DNA of 64,000 nucleotides from Hymenolepis diminuta (taxonomy: Eukaryota; Platyhelminthes; Cestoda; Cyclophyllidea; Hymenolepididae): assembly GCA_900708905.1 (NCBI GenBank), contig CAADRB010000021.1:2181898-2245897 (forward strand), given 5' to 3'. A program made the position numbers and the translations under genes. Positions 14,861-26,900 of this stretch are shown here, piece by piece. Each line of letters opens with the position of its first letter. The first letter of the stretch is position 1. The notes beneath the pieces are model-generated. The model ran no database searches. It saw only the letters and a list, made by a program, of their open reading frames with translations, and had not been told where the DNA came from.

Positions 14861-17800
14861 TTACTACTTGCACTGGGTCAACCCTGAATTAACATTTTCT
14901 CATCCTTCAACTTTTGGAGCAAATTTTTTGCAATATTCACGCAGTTAACACTAGCTAACTCCACTGTTTATTGAAAAGGAAAATAACCTTATTGGTAGCA
15001 AAAGGAACTATTTAAACACGGCACCTCGGAAGATCCTTAATTCCTTTGACTTTTGAATAATCTTGGTTGCCATTTGGATTCCAAAATTTCAGAGTTGATA
15101 GTGACGTCTTTTAGAATTGACTGATTATTAATTTAGATTGAGAAGTCATAAATTATGATATCCAGACATCTGCATTCTGGTACTGGAAATATTTTTACCC
15201 TCTGACATGTTTATGCAATCCCCACAAATGTAAATTCACATTATATAAATGGATACGTCAATTAACCTAATCAAGGCATATTTACTCTGGGATATTAAGG
15301 GCCGTTGTACCCAGTTCCCTGTACGTTGCAATGGCGATACAATTAGATCTAGCTTTGGATTGAAACATAGATTAACCAAATGTACTATATTAGGCAAAGA
15401 ATATCAAAACTTTATCCCTCACCACTAGTATATTTATTTCATCCGACATTTCGTATTCTCCGTGCATTTAATGATATTGACAAAACCGTCTGATCAGGAA
15501 AGAAGATAGGACCATTAGAAGAAAATTTGTCGCTACCCGAAACTGCCTGAGCTTAAGATCCTTCACCGGAACCATTACACAACCTCAAATGTGTGAAGAT
15601 CCCTGAATAAAAAAAACTTATAAAAACAACAAATTTGTGTTTAAAGATGATAGGGTTTGGGGTAGATATGAAAGAAAATGAATCAAACCTGACCATCGAA
15701 GTCATGCCACAGCCCCGCAAGCAATGAAAATACCGATCATTTGACAAAAAAGGAGGAGATGATAATTTTGCTACCATCATTATTTCGCAGTCAGTAAATT
15801 GGACGAAAAAGAGGTGTGCAGCTGCTGACAGTTAACAACAAAATCAAACACTTCAAATATCAGAACACAAGAGTTATGCAAACCGAAGTTTTATTGAGTT
15901 AATCATGATGAAGATTCGAAAAAGTAGGGTAAGAGAGAAAAAGGGTTTTGGAGGTGGTAGCTCCTATGGTTTGGGTTACGTAGTTTTTTCAAAGGGGTTT
16001 CTATTTAGTTTCAAGGAACAAGGGTCGAAGTTGTCTAAACAGATGGAAATGATTTCTGACATAGTTGGGGGAATTGAGGTTGCTGCAGGATTAAGCGCCA
16101 CTGTGTGGACGAGGTAAGTTAGCTCACAGGAATTTGTAATAGTTTAGATAAAAATTTGGAGACGCCTAACAATTCATCCCTCAGAGGTATCCGAATGGTA
16201 TTCAGCAGCAAATTACCCAGAACGAGATGTCACAAATAAGTTTATACTTAATTAAGAAATAAATGAAAGTTGATCGAGCAACCCATTTTAGCACTTCAAT
16301 CAACCTTTCCCTAACTTCTGGACAATAAACTCTTAACCAAGTTTGTCTCTCTTACAACTCCCTTCCTCTCAAACACTAATGAATTCTAGTAATCTGGTCA
16401 CGATGTGAGGTCCCCAGTACGTTGCAATTATACTAATACAGAAGATCATTTTTCTCACTATCTTTACTTTGACTCTCATCCTCCAAATGGACCGGACCAA
16501 ATATCTACGGACGAGTGAAAGCTCAATGATTTTTCATTTATCTTCTGAAAAATTACAGTTTTTCTGTGTGGACTTAGCTATCCTACACTTGATAAAAACA
16601 TCCTCGTTCTTTTAAAGTTCGTTTTATTTTATCTTCCCATAAGTGAACAGTCTATACGATATAACGGGTATTCCACACACTTGGTCAAAGTAGAAGCTTA
16701 GTGTAGTCAATAGGTCCTTGCCTCTCTTATGAAAAAGAGAGGCTTTCCTCTTAGTCTTGACCTTTAGCGAGTGATGGTGATACTCTATGCCTCCTTAATC
16801 ATTTTGTCTCATTTGACAGGCAGAAGAGTAACGTTTACACTAAGATAATTTATGAATTTCTAGAGATTCCAATCTCCCGCTGTCCGCGATTTGATAAAAT
16901 GAATAATAGTGCACACTGATTGTCTAAGAGTTCACAGATTTATAGTTTTGAAACGAAAACTCTGTTTCATACGATGTATTTTGAATATTTCATACCAATA
17001 AATCAGTGTAAAAGTTACTTTTTTACCTGTGAAATTTTTCATGCGTATTTGAATATCTTTATGCTCCTGCATATTTTGGTTGAGATCCAAAGTTTTTCTC
17101 ACAAAATATTATTTTTTTGTAATGCCACATTACAAGCTTAGCATTTTTGGATCTGGTGAATGGAATCAGCTTAAGCTATTGTCCTTCTAGCATATTAAAG
17201 TCTACATACCACAACAAAATATAGAGAAGGTCGTTTGCTGGCGAGACCTTTAGAGAGAAATGAATGTAGAAAAATTGTTGAATAGGTTAAGTATTTAGGG
17301 TATTAGATGCCTTTAAATTTAAAAGGAAAGATAAATACTCATAGATGGATGACAAAGAATATCGACTTTATCGCTACCACAAAACTATTCAACTGCTGAC
17401 TGTAAAGCCTGACATGGCTATACCTAATACTGCAAACCAATGTATTACGCGTCCCGATTTATCCAAAGAGCAGTTGAATACTCCTGTTAAATTATAATAA
17501 GGAAGTGACTGTGATTTGAGAGTCTGGTTACGACAAGAGCATTAACCAAAATTCGACCCAAAATCCAATATAATGGGCAATCTAACGTTATGACCGTGAG
17601 ATGTATCGCCAGCAGATTGCAGGTTTATGCCAAGGTTTACAGAATTTGAAATCAATTCATTTCCACATGGAGGGAGGACCATTTCGCCTAAACGCCTCAG
17701 TGGATCATCGAATAGTGGAAGTAAATCGAACTTAGCAAATCTCAGTCGATTATTCCCCTTATTCCTGGGAATAAAACACTTCTATTAAAATTAAACTCAT

Positions 17801-19279
17801 GTTTATTTCCGTATTTTAAGTCTTTAAACAATGATTGAAAATAAGAAAATAAGATGTAAAAACGCTTTGTTGAGTATAGGAGTTGCCATATCAATTCCAC
17901 GTCGTCGATGAGTCACTTCTAAATAATAACTGTGACAGGTCATGGAGTAGCGAAATTAACCCCATCCATAGACTGTTTCACTCTCTGAGCTATCATATTC
18001 TGCTACATCAGGACATTTTAGTCAAATGATTGGTTCAGTCTTCTCTGGCCAATCACAATTTGATCAAATCTTATTCCTAGTGAATAAATATTTTTAAAAT
18101 TCAGTCAACACATAACCAGTTACTAGATTGGTCTTGCTTAGTTAAATCTCTGTCGTTTTCTCTCCCTGAGATCTGAACAAATGTAGCACATATCATAATA
18201 AAGGGCTTATCTGTACATTACACCAAAGAGATAATAGAGATTAGAGACCACGGATAACATCCAGCCGATGTTTAAATATTACTAATATTGGCACATTTGA
18301 TCTGCCTTATCGCCGATTCGAAATCTTTTTGTCAGTTAAGTTAAAATTAATAAATTAAGCAAATTTTGCTCAAAAGCAAAAAGCTTAAATAAAAACTGAA
18401 AATAAATATTTTTCTAAATTTTATGTCTAAATACTTTCGTAAATTGGGATTTATTCCGATTTATTAAATAATTAAAAAATGGAATAATTTTAAAACAATT
18501 TCAAAGCTACTTCTTACTAAATAAACGCGTAATTAAATAATTATTTGATTAATATGGGCATAGTTAAAAATAGTTAATTTCACAGTAAAATAACTGATTC
18601 TGTTGTCATGGCAACAAGTGTCCTGGTTCATGTTATTTATATCCTCTATGTTTAGTTCAATTATTAATGCCTGAATTCATGTCTATTGTAGTCATAAAAG
18701 AAAGGATAATTGAATTATTCTCATTTTTAAAAACTATCATGTTGCCACAGTTATCTACCCTCCAACTGTGCGTAATATACATTCTTTAGCAAAAAAATTC
18801 AAAACACTTTTACATTCCAACATTATCCGCTTATAAGTGTTAGATAAAGGGCTCAAAAAATATATTCTATGCAAGTGGTGCTATGAAATTATGCGCATTT
18901 TTAATATTCTAAGCGCCATTTCATAAGAGTTTATTTAAAGTTCACTAAAATGTTTAAAATTGGCCCCATTTTTAATATTGAAAATAACTTACGCTTTTCC
19001 ATATCATTGATCCCAAAAAATATGGTCTAAAAATTCATTAAAGTTGTTCATTACTTTACTAGGGGCACTTACCCAAATTCATAAATTTCGGTTCAGACAA
19101 CAATCAGCGCTTCCAAAATCGAATGTCTACTCCAAATCTATATATCCTCCAGTTTATATTCACACTTTTTTATAAATAACCCAAAAGATAGCTCTCGTAG
19201 TATTTATCAAAATCATTTTTGAAATTCAGTGTCAATTTAAACACACTTTAATGCTTACTTAAACCGATTTCAATTGACC
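14861..19279. other. Gene-free stretch between R2 copies 2 and 3
   Basis: No gene was supported. Two spots share the short block CC(T/A)GTACGTTGCAAT (near 15321 and 16417) within otherwise unlike sequence, perhaps ends of an old repeat. The interval about 18340-18560 is extremely AT-rich. Confidence 0.5.
18602..18615. promoter_or_regulatory. X-box-like RFX binding site (isolated)
   Basis: GTTGTCATGGCAAC fits the RFX X-box consensus GTHNYYATRRNAAC at every position and is nearly palindromic. RFX factors drive cilium genes in animals, and the only intact gene here is a ciliary one, but the site is 15.4 kb upstream of its ATG. By simple base odds roughly 0.2 such matches are expected in 64 kb, so chance is quite possible. 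Confidence 0.3.
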
Positions 19280-19605
19280 TTTTTTAATCTCCAACATGGC
19301 AAAATCTCAGTTGGAGGATGTCGATTACCGATTTTAACTCGCCTTTCCTCCGATGACTCAGCGTTCGACTGCATAGTCTCGCACATATCACTTTCGAAGC
19401 TCATGTTGCAGACAGATCTCACGCTCTCTCCTTCGTTCGCTGTCTTGTCCTCCACTTTCAGCTATTGTTCTTCTCTATAACTCTCTCTTAGTTTAATTTT
19501 TCCTATTCAAAACATTTTTAGACTCTCGATTCTGCATTCTACTTTTAAAACCGTGGTAGCCTGTTGTTAGCTGTAGACTAGCTCTTGGCACTAATTAAAC
19601 TATAG
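19280..19605 (+). repeat. R2 repeat, copy 3
   Basis: Shares AAAATCTCAGTT, GATGTCGATTACCGATTTT, CTCGCCTTTCCTCCGATGAC, ACGCTCTCTCC, GACTCTCGATTCTGCAT and the 3' GTTGTTAGCTGTAGACTAGC with the copy at 50.2 kb. Reading frames on both strands across it are by-products. Confidence 0.65.
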
Positions 19606-19797
19606 TCCGTACCGCCTATCAGCCTTCTATCTGATAAAAACGAATATATGACATAAAATGACTAACCATTCAGCTCAACTCACCTGTAAATTAGTTCCGA
19701 ATATCCCAGAAATGAATCGCCATTCAGGAATATAAGATTCAAATTGAAATATCATAAATGACAGTAAAAGAACAATACTGATTACAAGTTTGCGTCA

Positions 19798-19880
19798 GTA
19801 GCGCGGTGGTCATAGTGAACGACTGGCATTCAGAGGTCATGAAATCAATACCCATCGGCTCATATCCAGTGAACAGGAAG
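19798..19880 (+). repeat. tRNA-like SINE head, copy 1
   Basis: Short tRNA-like sequence: TAGCGCGGTGGTCATAGTGA (A-box region) followed about 30 bases later by AGAGGTCATGAAATCAATAC (degenerate B box, RGGTYNNRARTYC type), then CCCATCGGCTC. The spacing fits an RNA polymerase III internal promoter. It lacks the cloverleaf pairing of a working tRNA. Confidence 0.5.
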
Positions 19881-20226
19881 GAATATTTTAAAGAAAAATA
19901 TTATTTTATCTTTATTAATTTAAAGAGTTCCCCATAAATTTACTTTGTTTTACAGTATCGTCGTTCTTATCTGCTTGAGAGCGGTTTTGTTTTCACAACA
20001 ATGTCTTTGCCACAAAACGCAAGTAGCATTGAATTTGATACCTTGTTCCAAAATTTTATTGTTTACTCTGCTTAATTGAATAATGAATAATTCATTTACT
20101 TATTATGTAAAAAATTTTAATTATGTAATATAAAAAATTAACCACCTTCAATTTTAATAGAATTTTTACTGTATATAACAATGTAGATGAGTAAGGATAT
20201 CTCAGAAAAAATGTAACTCTTGAAAT

Positions 20227-20414
20227 GCACCGGTGGAGCAGTAGATAACGTGCTTCTCTGGGGAACTAGAAGTCACGAGTTCATTGTCCACCCATACACA
20301 TCCGATGAGCGGAATTGCCAGCCACCTCAAAAAGAGACAGACTGAATGTCACACCGGCAGACTTTATGCTACTACTTCTATGACTTGGATAAATGTTGAA
20401 GAACGCTTTTCAAA
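20227..20414 (+). repeat. tRNA-like SINE, copy 2
   Basis: GGTGGAGCAGTAGATAACG, then CTAGAAGTCACGAGTTCATT as a B-box-like block, CCACCC, and a body ending AAATGTTGAAGAACGCTTTT. The body end matches the end of the next copy (AAGTGCTGAAAAACGCTCTC), which shows a shared unit of about 190-220 bp with a tRNA-derived head. Confidence 0.55.
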
Positions 20415-20415
20415 A

Positions 20416-20640
20416 TAGCGCAGTCCTTGACTTGATTGTCTGAGAAGTCAAAGATTATGTATTTAATACCTATTGGTGTATATCCATTGAGCAATGTGAT
20501 TAGTCACAAATTTAGCAAATGGAGAGGTGGAAGAATTCAAGTTTCTCACCAGAGCTGCCCTGAAACTGCCTCTCTACGCAAAATAAGTGCTGAAAAACGC
20601 TCTCCTGAAAAGGTCTTGGGGATGCTAATAAAATAATTTC
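20416..20640 (+). repeat. tRNA-like SINE, copy 3 (tandem to copy 2)
   Basis: Begins TAGCGCAGTCCTTGACTTGA directly after copy 2. It continues TGAGAAGTCAAAGATT and TTTAATACCTATTGGTGTAT, parallel to AGAGGTCATGAAATCAATACCCATCGGCTCATAT in copy 1, and ends GCTGAAAAACGCTCTCCTGA and an A/T-rich tail. Head-to-tail arrangement with copy 2. The 66-codon open frame over it is incidental. Confidence 0.5.
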
Positions 20641-21709
20641 AAGAGTTATACAAGTCTTGAAGCTGCCATTCTAATTTACTAAAACAAGTTGAATATCATT
20701 TTTGGGTAAAATAGTATTGGCTGAATTAAATACATCCTATTATGGATAAATATGTTTGCAAAAATATGTGAGTTTTCCTGAAGCGAGTAGGTATTTCTCC
20801 AAGGTTAAACATCTGAGTTAGTCTGGAGTAACTGAGGTAATTGTATAACCGTATGACAAAATGTCAGAATTGCTCCAACTGGAAGTCTAAGGTGTTTAGA
20901 TACATGCCATTAGAGGGCACATTAGAGGGACTATCTGGAAGCAGTACGGAAAATCTTTAAATATAATAAAAGCGAATATTGGAGTACCCACAAATTGATT
21001 CACAAAATGCTTTCCTTTTTCTAGCTCTTAAAATATTGCATTCTGGAAAAATGAAACCCCATTCTTGGATTTCATATACATCGAAAATCTCTTCTGTCTT
21101 CACTTTCACACGATTTGCACAAACATTCGCCACTATGTGCAGGCACTATTTTAAAATTATTGCATCGTACGTTTAATGATCACTAAAAATTTCTAAGCCC
21201 TAGAAACCATTTTAATGTACCTTTTTTCCTCAAAAAACGACAAACGACAAATAAATATTTTTTCCCGTTCAGTTACCCTGTCTTTTGAATACAAGTTACC
21301 GTATGTATTTTCTATTGTCAAGGGAGAGAAATAGTATAGTTTTTGTTAAATATAGCATTTTGACAAATGAAAAAATGTATCTATTGAAATACACCCTTAA
21401 AAATCTCGGAGCTCGTCATCATATTTTAGTACTCCGATGATGCCGAGGTCACGACTCAAGTATAGTAAATCAGAGGTCGTGAGAACAATGTGCATGAGTG
21501 CGCATCTATTGTCATGGACGACCAAACATTTCGCCAGTTCGAATTAACAAAGGGAGCGGCAAAAATACTATTCTTTATATGAACGCTCTTAAGTTGATTT
21601 TAAAACATTTTTCAGTAGGCTTTGGAAGATATTTATAGAGGTGCATAGAGGGTGCATAAGGTATGCGAGTACACCTTAACGGAAAATGAAACTGTTAATG
21701 GTTGAAACT

Positions 21710-22863
21710 TACGATTTCTTGTAATAATACAAATAAGGATAATATTGACCTAGGTTTTATTTTATATATCTTCTTTCGGCTTCTATCAACCACTTTATTT
21801 GAGTCCGAAAGCGACTGCAAGTTTTCATCAGATCAGTTTACATCAGATAGCATTTGGTGCTATGGGGATGCTTATTAACTTCCATTTCAATCACGCCTCA
21901 CCCCGCCCCACATGTAATAATCCGAAGGATTAACGTCTGATGAGTTAGGAGGCCATAAATTTTTCGTGACATGATCATGACAATTCTTGGCTATCCAATC
22001 GTGGGGTTTGAGAGTTTCATGGGATGGAGCCAAATCTTGTTGAAAAACATAGGGGCGTCTTTAGCTACGCTGTTTATCCAAGGCTTAACAGCAATCTGTA
22101 TCCGCATTTATTCTAAAGACCTGTTAAAAAAATGTAGGAGTCATGATTTGTCCTTCACTCCTAACAACATCGAAAACTATCACTCTTGCTAGAAACTCCG
22201 TGAACATGCATAGCAGTTGGAACTTCAGTGGGGTCCGCCCACACATACCCACCTATCATTTCTTAAATTGACTTTTTGATCCTGGTAGAAGTTGTTTTCG
22301 TGGGAGTAAAACCAAAGAAATTCTTGTTCTTCTGGGTGCTTGAATTTGTTTAAGAGTCCTTTTGCATACATTAAACGATTCTCTTGAGTTATTTTTGTCC
22401 AGATAAACTGAAAACCTTGCCTAAGAACGTATGGTTTGTATCTGAGGCGTTGATGAACAACATTCCTTATTTATTATTGTTCTTTTAGATATTTGAAGAT
22501 CTTTGACAAGATGTTGGCCATTGTCTTCCCAGGATTTTCGTGCATCATGCCATGCCATGCACTCTTCTCACAAACTAAGCTGTTCTGAGTGAGTCAGCAG
22601 AACGTTGACAATGCCGTTATCTCTCCCTTATGGCGGCCAATTCATCTCTATTGTTTTCATTCAACAGCTTCCTTCTAAGCTTGCAAGCGAAAGATCTGGA
22701 TATTTTTAGAAATCTTGCAATTTCTAAACTGGTATAATTCACTTTTATTGACACCATAACAGCATGTCTTTTCATTTCAATAATTATAATAGCATCTCGC
22801 ACGAGATCTGATATAAAAAATGCATTTACTATTATCGAGTTATTTTAAATTACAAAAATATAA
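21710..22863 (-). mobile_element. Full-length but dead mariner-like DNA transposon
   Basis: A Tc1/mariner superfamily element on the minus strand. Seen: the coding remnant spans about 22802 down to 21757, close to the usual 340-350 codons. In order it shows a helix-turn-helix N-terminus (SLEIARFLKISRSFACKLRR), FLWFYSHENNFYQDQKVN, RRPYVFQQDLAPSHETLK, LWPPNSSDVNPSDYYMWG and a C-terminal block ending CSRFRTQIKWLIEAE and a stop. Known: three acidic catalytic residues are needed. Here the second (QQD) and third (SSD) are kept, but the first, normally in an SDEK-type motif, reads SHEN. There are also several in-frame stops and frameshifts. Tentative degenerate terminal inverted repeats (TTTCTTGTAAT-like at 21714-21748 and its inverse at 22828-22860) lie next to TA dinucleotides. 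Inactive fossil. Confidence 0.85.
21757..22802 (-). pseudogene. Mariner transposase pseudogene
   Basis: Coding relic of the element above. The only uninterrupted piece is the 61-codon N-terminal helix-turn-helix part (22617-22802). Later blocks are in different frames, with stops for example after WVCVGGPH and after MWGGVRRD. The predicted catalytic triad has His in place of the first Asp (codon at 22300-22302 on the minus strand), so even a repaired frame would lack an essential metal ligand. Confidence 0.8.
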
Positions 22864-25800
22864 ACATTCTCAGATATCTAAGACACTCTGTGGATTCTTG
22901 TCAAGCTGAAGAAGATAGAAGGATTGGGGTTTGTTTCACGTCAATCAACACGATTAATTACCACTCATTCCTGTGTTATATGTTAATAGCGATTTATTTA
23001 TTTGTGACAGTTGTTCTCTGTGAGTGAAATATGAGGGGATTAGAAATTTGGCTACGTTGACCAGTTAGAATGTGTGAATAGGAAAGTTGACTGTTATCAG
23101 TTATTTCAGTTGGCATAAGTTAGTAAAATTCGTCATTTCATGCTCGTGCTCAATGAGTACCATGTTCCGGCTTCGAATTCATTTTAACTTAGTAATATTG
23201 CCCCAATGCATATTTTATATGGGCAAGCTATTAAAGACCTTACTTCTTTTGAACCCGTTCTAAGTACATTATCATTTTATGTAGTAATATTTGCATAAAA
23301 CCTAGGTATGTGCATAAAATGTTGCTAGGTGATGCCCTAATGAATGTTTTGTCCCCACCAGCTAACAAGGGACAGTTTTTAGTTGCTTTTACTAATAAAT
23401 AAAGCAATTTTATGCGCGCTGGAAAATGCATTTCAAATAAAGAGAAAAGCAGATACATCCCAAATGGTGCAAAGTTGCATGCAGAATAAAAATTGCTAAC
23501 AAAAGATAGAAGGATTAGGAGGGCAAATAGTTTGAAACAGGGCTTATCAAGTCTTTAGAAGAGAAGGATGGATAAATAATACTGTACAATGGAATACGAG
23601 ACAACAGATTTGTTTAGTAACCGACTTTATTCAGGAAATTATTTCACATGTCAGTAACCAACATAACTAGAAGCAAATTGGTTTAATACCTCCAATTTAG
23701 GATCACCTAATTAAAATCTCCGAAATGCAAAACTGGCGAAATTACATGGTGCACAAGAAGCTACATTAAATCCCCCACAACAAATTTCATAAGCTCTGCG
23801 TGTAAGAAAATATATAAGATTAGAGGTAGTGTAATGGTTCAGTTAATTAAACCAAAGGGTCGCAGAGCCTAGAATTTTCGTGTATATGAAGCTATTAAGG
23901 GAAAAAAACAATTAATTTTGCCCTATGTAAATTTAGAATTGATACCCCGATTTCAATATCTACTTTCTCGTCTGTCCCACTTATTCCTGATTTTGTTTCA
24001 CACGCTTTCCTGGGATTACAAATATCTTTAATGAAAATTATTAGAGAAAAACTAGCAAAACCGATAAAATCGGTAATACCCCCGTGTTTTCTCCCAATGC
24101 AGGCATTCTTTGATCTCCTCAGTCCTCTTTCAATCTTGTAGAATTTGAATTTAAAAAATTTGGGTGAGGAATAAATTAGCTTCCTTTTCTCTTGTCTCCT
24201 AAGCTGGAGTCTTCCTTGCCACAATATTGCCATTCATTAGTATCCCAAGTCTGCTGTCATACTAAAAAGAACGGCCGATCGTTTATCATGTTATTTTTAT
24301 AAGTGCATGCTCTTACGTGCTTGCCTTTTCGCCACACAAATAAATGCATGAGATACGGTATCTATTTTCTTATAAGTTATGGTTTCATGCAGGAGGGTTC
24401 CTAGATAGAGCCAGAAATGTCCTGAATTTCCCTATTAGAAGTCAGAATCGTCTAGTAAAACGTCCACTTATAAAGTGCAGATAATTAATGGGCAAAAATT
24501 TTTTTTAAAAAATAAATACCTGTATATGATCATTGATTAAACTCATGATTCCAAGTTTTGAGTTTTGAATATAGCGTTTCTCAATTTGAAAATTAAACTT
24601 TTATCATTTCCGTGTTTGTGTTTTATTCTAGTTTATCATAGCAAAATCCCATTTTATGGGCGTTACGAAAACAAAAGATGCTTCCAATTCCCACCTCATA
24701 GGGGAAATTGGAGTAACTAGTGTGAAGTTGCAAAGTTGTGTTGAAATATTTAATCTCAAAGTGATTTATATCAGGACTCTCGGAAATGCGTTAAGTTATA
24801 ATCCTTACTACTACTGACATCCTTATACACTCACTATTAAAAAAAGAAGCATGTTGAAATGTTATGGACAACCGTTCGATTTGACCGGCCGGATGATATG
24901 CCCTAGACATCTGGGATATGAATTTACGAAGAAACTCCGGATAGAAATTCCTGTATTTCAAAGTCAGAACAAAAAAGGTGAAAGAGTGAAATATTTGAAC
25001 TATCCAGATAAAATGTCATATCAAGCCATTTGTTTACGCGGAGTGTGTCATAAGTATCAGCTCACTTCCCTTCCCAAAATTCCCTATTGGGCCGTTCTTT
25101 CGTTATGTACTCAAATTTTTCCCAAGATAAGCATCTTAATTTCTTTGCCTTTAATCCCTCTAAAATATATTACGTTTACATGAATTTCGCTATCAACTAG
25201 AAAATTAAACTCTACCATTTTATCTAATATATTATTATTTATGATCAGGAAAATAAATTTCTTTTAATATAACTTTATTCAAATCCAAGGTCATGTGGGT
25301 TGTTTTAATGCAGTAGCAAAGGACTTTATTTTCGTAAGAAACTTACTTTAAAAGGACTTCCATGTGCCTGCATGGAACAGTGACCTTTATGGCACATGAT
25401 AGCAGGATGTTTCAGTAACCACTGTAATGTCGAATTGAATGCAATTACTTAATATGATCGGGTTGATTAGGTGATGTGGCCAAATATGTTAAATGAGTCC
25501 AATAAATACTGTTTTCACTTGTTAGAAATCTAAATTTACATTATTATTATAATATTGCCGAAAATATTAAATAACCCTATTTTTAATGCACTGAGCTCCA
25601 GCTTAGAAGAATCCAATTAGGGAAAAATGAGAACCATTTAAGAAATTTCCATTAAGGGAATTGTGGAATCCACTCCCATAAGTTAGAAATTATGCAGAGT
25701 CGGTGAGAGAATATCTATATCAAGAGAGAAAGCAAAGAAAAAGTTAATTTAAAAGTAAAGGCTGATAATTATACTGTGACCAGAATAATTATCGGGTGTC

Positions 25801-26524
25801 AGATGGTGGCAAAAAATTTACATACATCTGAAGCCGAGTCGCAAACGAAAAATATCAAAGAAAGCAGAAAATGGGAAAAAATTGATGCGAAATTGTGAAA
25901 TAGGTAATTATAATAACAGTTAAAGGTAAATAGGAAAAAGGATCTCTTCGAAGGCTTGTTAATCATCGTTACCATATTCATCTCTATCTACAAGGATGTC
26001 AGGAATGCGTTACAGAAATCGATCAAGATCAGAGTGAAATGAATCTGTAAAACTTGAAATATTCTTTGTAGTTATTGTTCGTGATCCACTTAAATCAGGG
26101 AGCTATGTGCGCCTTTCTCATTAAGGATTGGGCATGACTTTTTCAGATCTGAACAGAGTTGGTTTTCTTAAAATAACATTCCTAAAATTAATATATTCTT
26201 CATTTCACTCAATGATAATTTAAAGAATCAAATCCCTCAGAAATGGAAACTTAAAAGTAATTTAAAAACATTCCATTAAAAAAAATTGATTAGTGATTTA
26301 ACGGAAGCATTAATAATTTCGATATTTGGTAAAATAATTCTTATCTTACAAATCTAATATTTTTTATCAAGTAGGCATTTTCAAAGAAGCATCGGAAGGT
26401 CTTACTATAAATGCATTTTTATCTGAAATTCGATCAGCAAGTAAGAATTCTTCAACCCATTCAAATTCTGCTAAAGAAATTGGATTTTACATTATTGTTT
26501 TTAGCTGACTTTGAATTGATCTCA
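22864..26524. other. Gene-free stretch right of the mariner
   Basis: Frames of 112 codons (23895-24233, minus) and 110 codons (24851-25183, plus) are the longest. Neither shows a family motif, signal peptide or usable splice context, and both have the composition of non-coding DNA. No repeat copy was recognised. Confidence 0.5.
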
Positions 26525-26900
26525 ACATCTGAAAATATTCATTTCCAAGGTTACTTTTCATCCGCATTTTCCCTAAAAGCACTTCGGTTTTTCGTCTGGT
26601 TGATGTCTTTATGGCCCTATGACTCAAAACCTCTGTCGGTTATGCCTAAACATGCTTACTGATTCCCTTCTTTCCTCATCCATCTCTTCTCATTATAAGT
26701 ACGCCCACACTCATGGCCTCACGCGTGTCCTTGACAAAGTGAAAGACACAGGCTTGTCATTAACCGGTTCTTACGCTTCCTCCNNNNNNNNNNNNNNNCC
26801 CCCATCTCTTTTTTTCCTCATCTCTCCTCATTGTTGGAATTCCCCTCGTGGTTTATTCAGCATACATTAGCTAGTTGGCTCTTAGTGTTCTGCTGTGTAA
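26525..26900 (+). repeat. R1 repeat, copy 3 (interrupted by assembly gap)
   Basis: More diverged copy. It shares TGAAAATATTCATTTCCAAG, CATCCGCATTTTC, CTTCGGTTTTTCGTC, TCTTTATGGCCCTATGAC, TTACCGGTTCTTACG-type and TAGTGTTCTGCTGTGTAATT blocks with copies 1 and 2, in the same order. The pyrimidine tract contains the run of N, so that part of the copy is missing. Confidence 0.6.
26784..26798. other. Assembly gap (15 N)
   Basis: Fifteen undetermined bases within a C/T-rich part of an R1 repeat copy. The true gap length is unknown. The open frame that reads through it is an artefact. Confidence 0.99.

Noticed and set aside
15905..16117. 70-codon plus-strand frame ending at a perfect donor (ACGAG|GTAAGT-like)
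   Set aside because: The donor is good, but no homologue, acceptor partner or following exon was found; one splice signal alone is common by chance.
19798..20414. Functional tRNA genes
   Set aside because: The A and B box-like motifs are degenerate and no complete cloverleaf can be folded by eye; SINE heads explain them better.
24851..25183. 110-codon plus-strand frame
   Set aside because: The first half looks mildly coding-like, but the second half is hydrophobic filler; no recognised domain and no splice signals.
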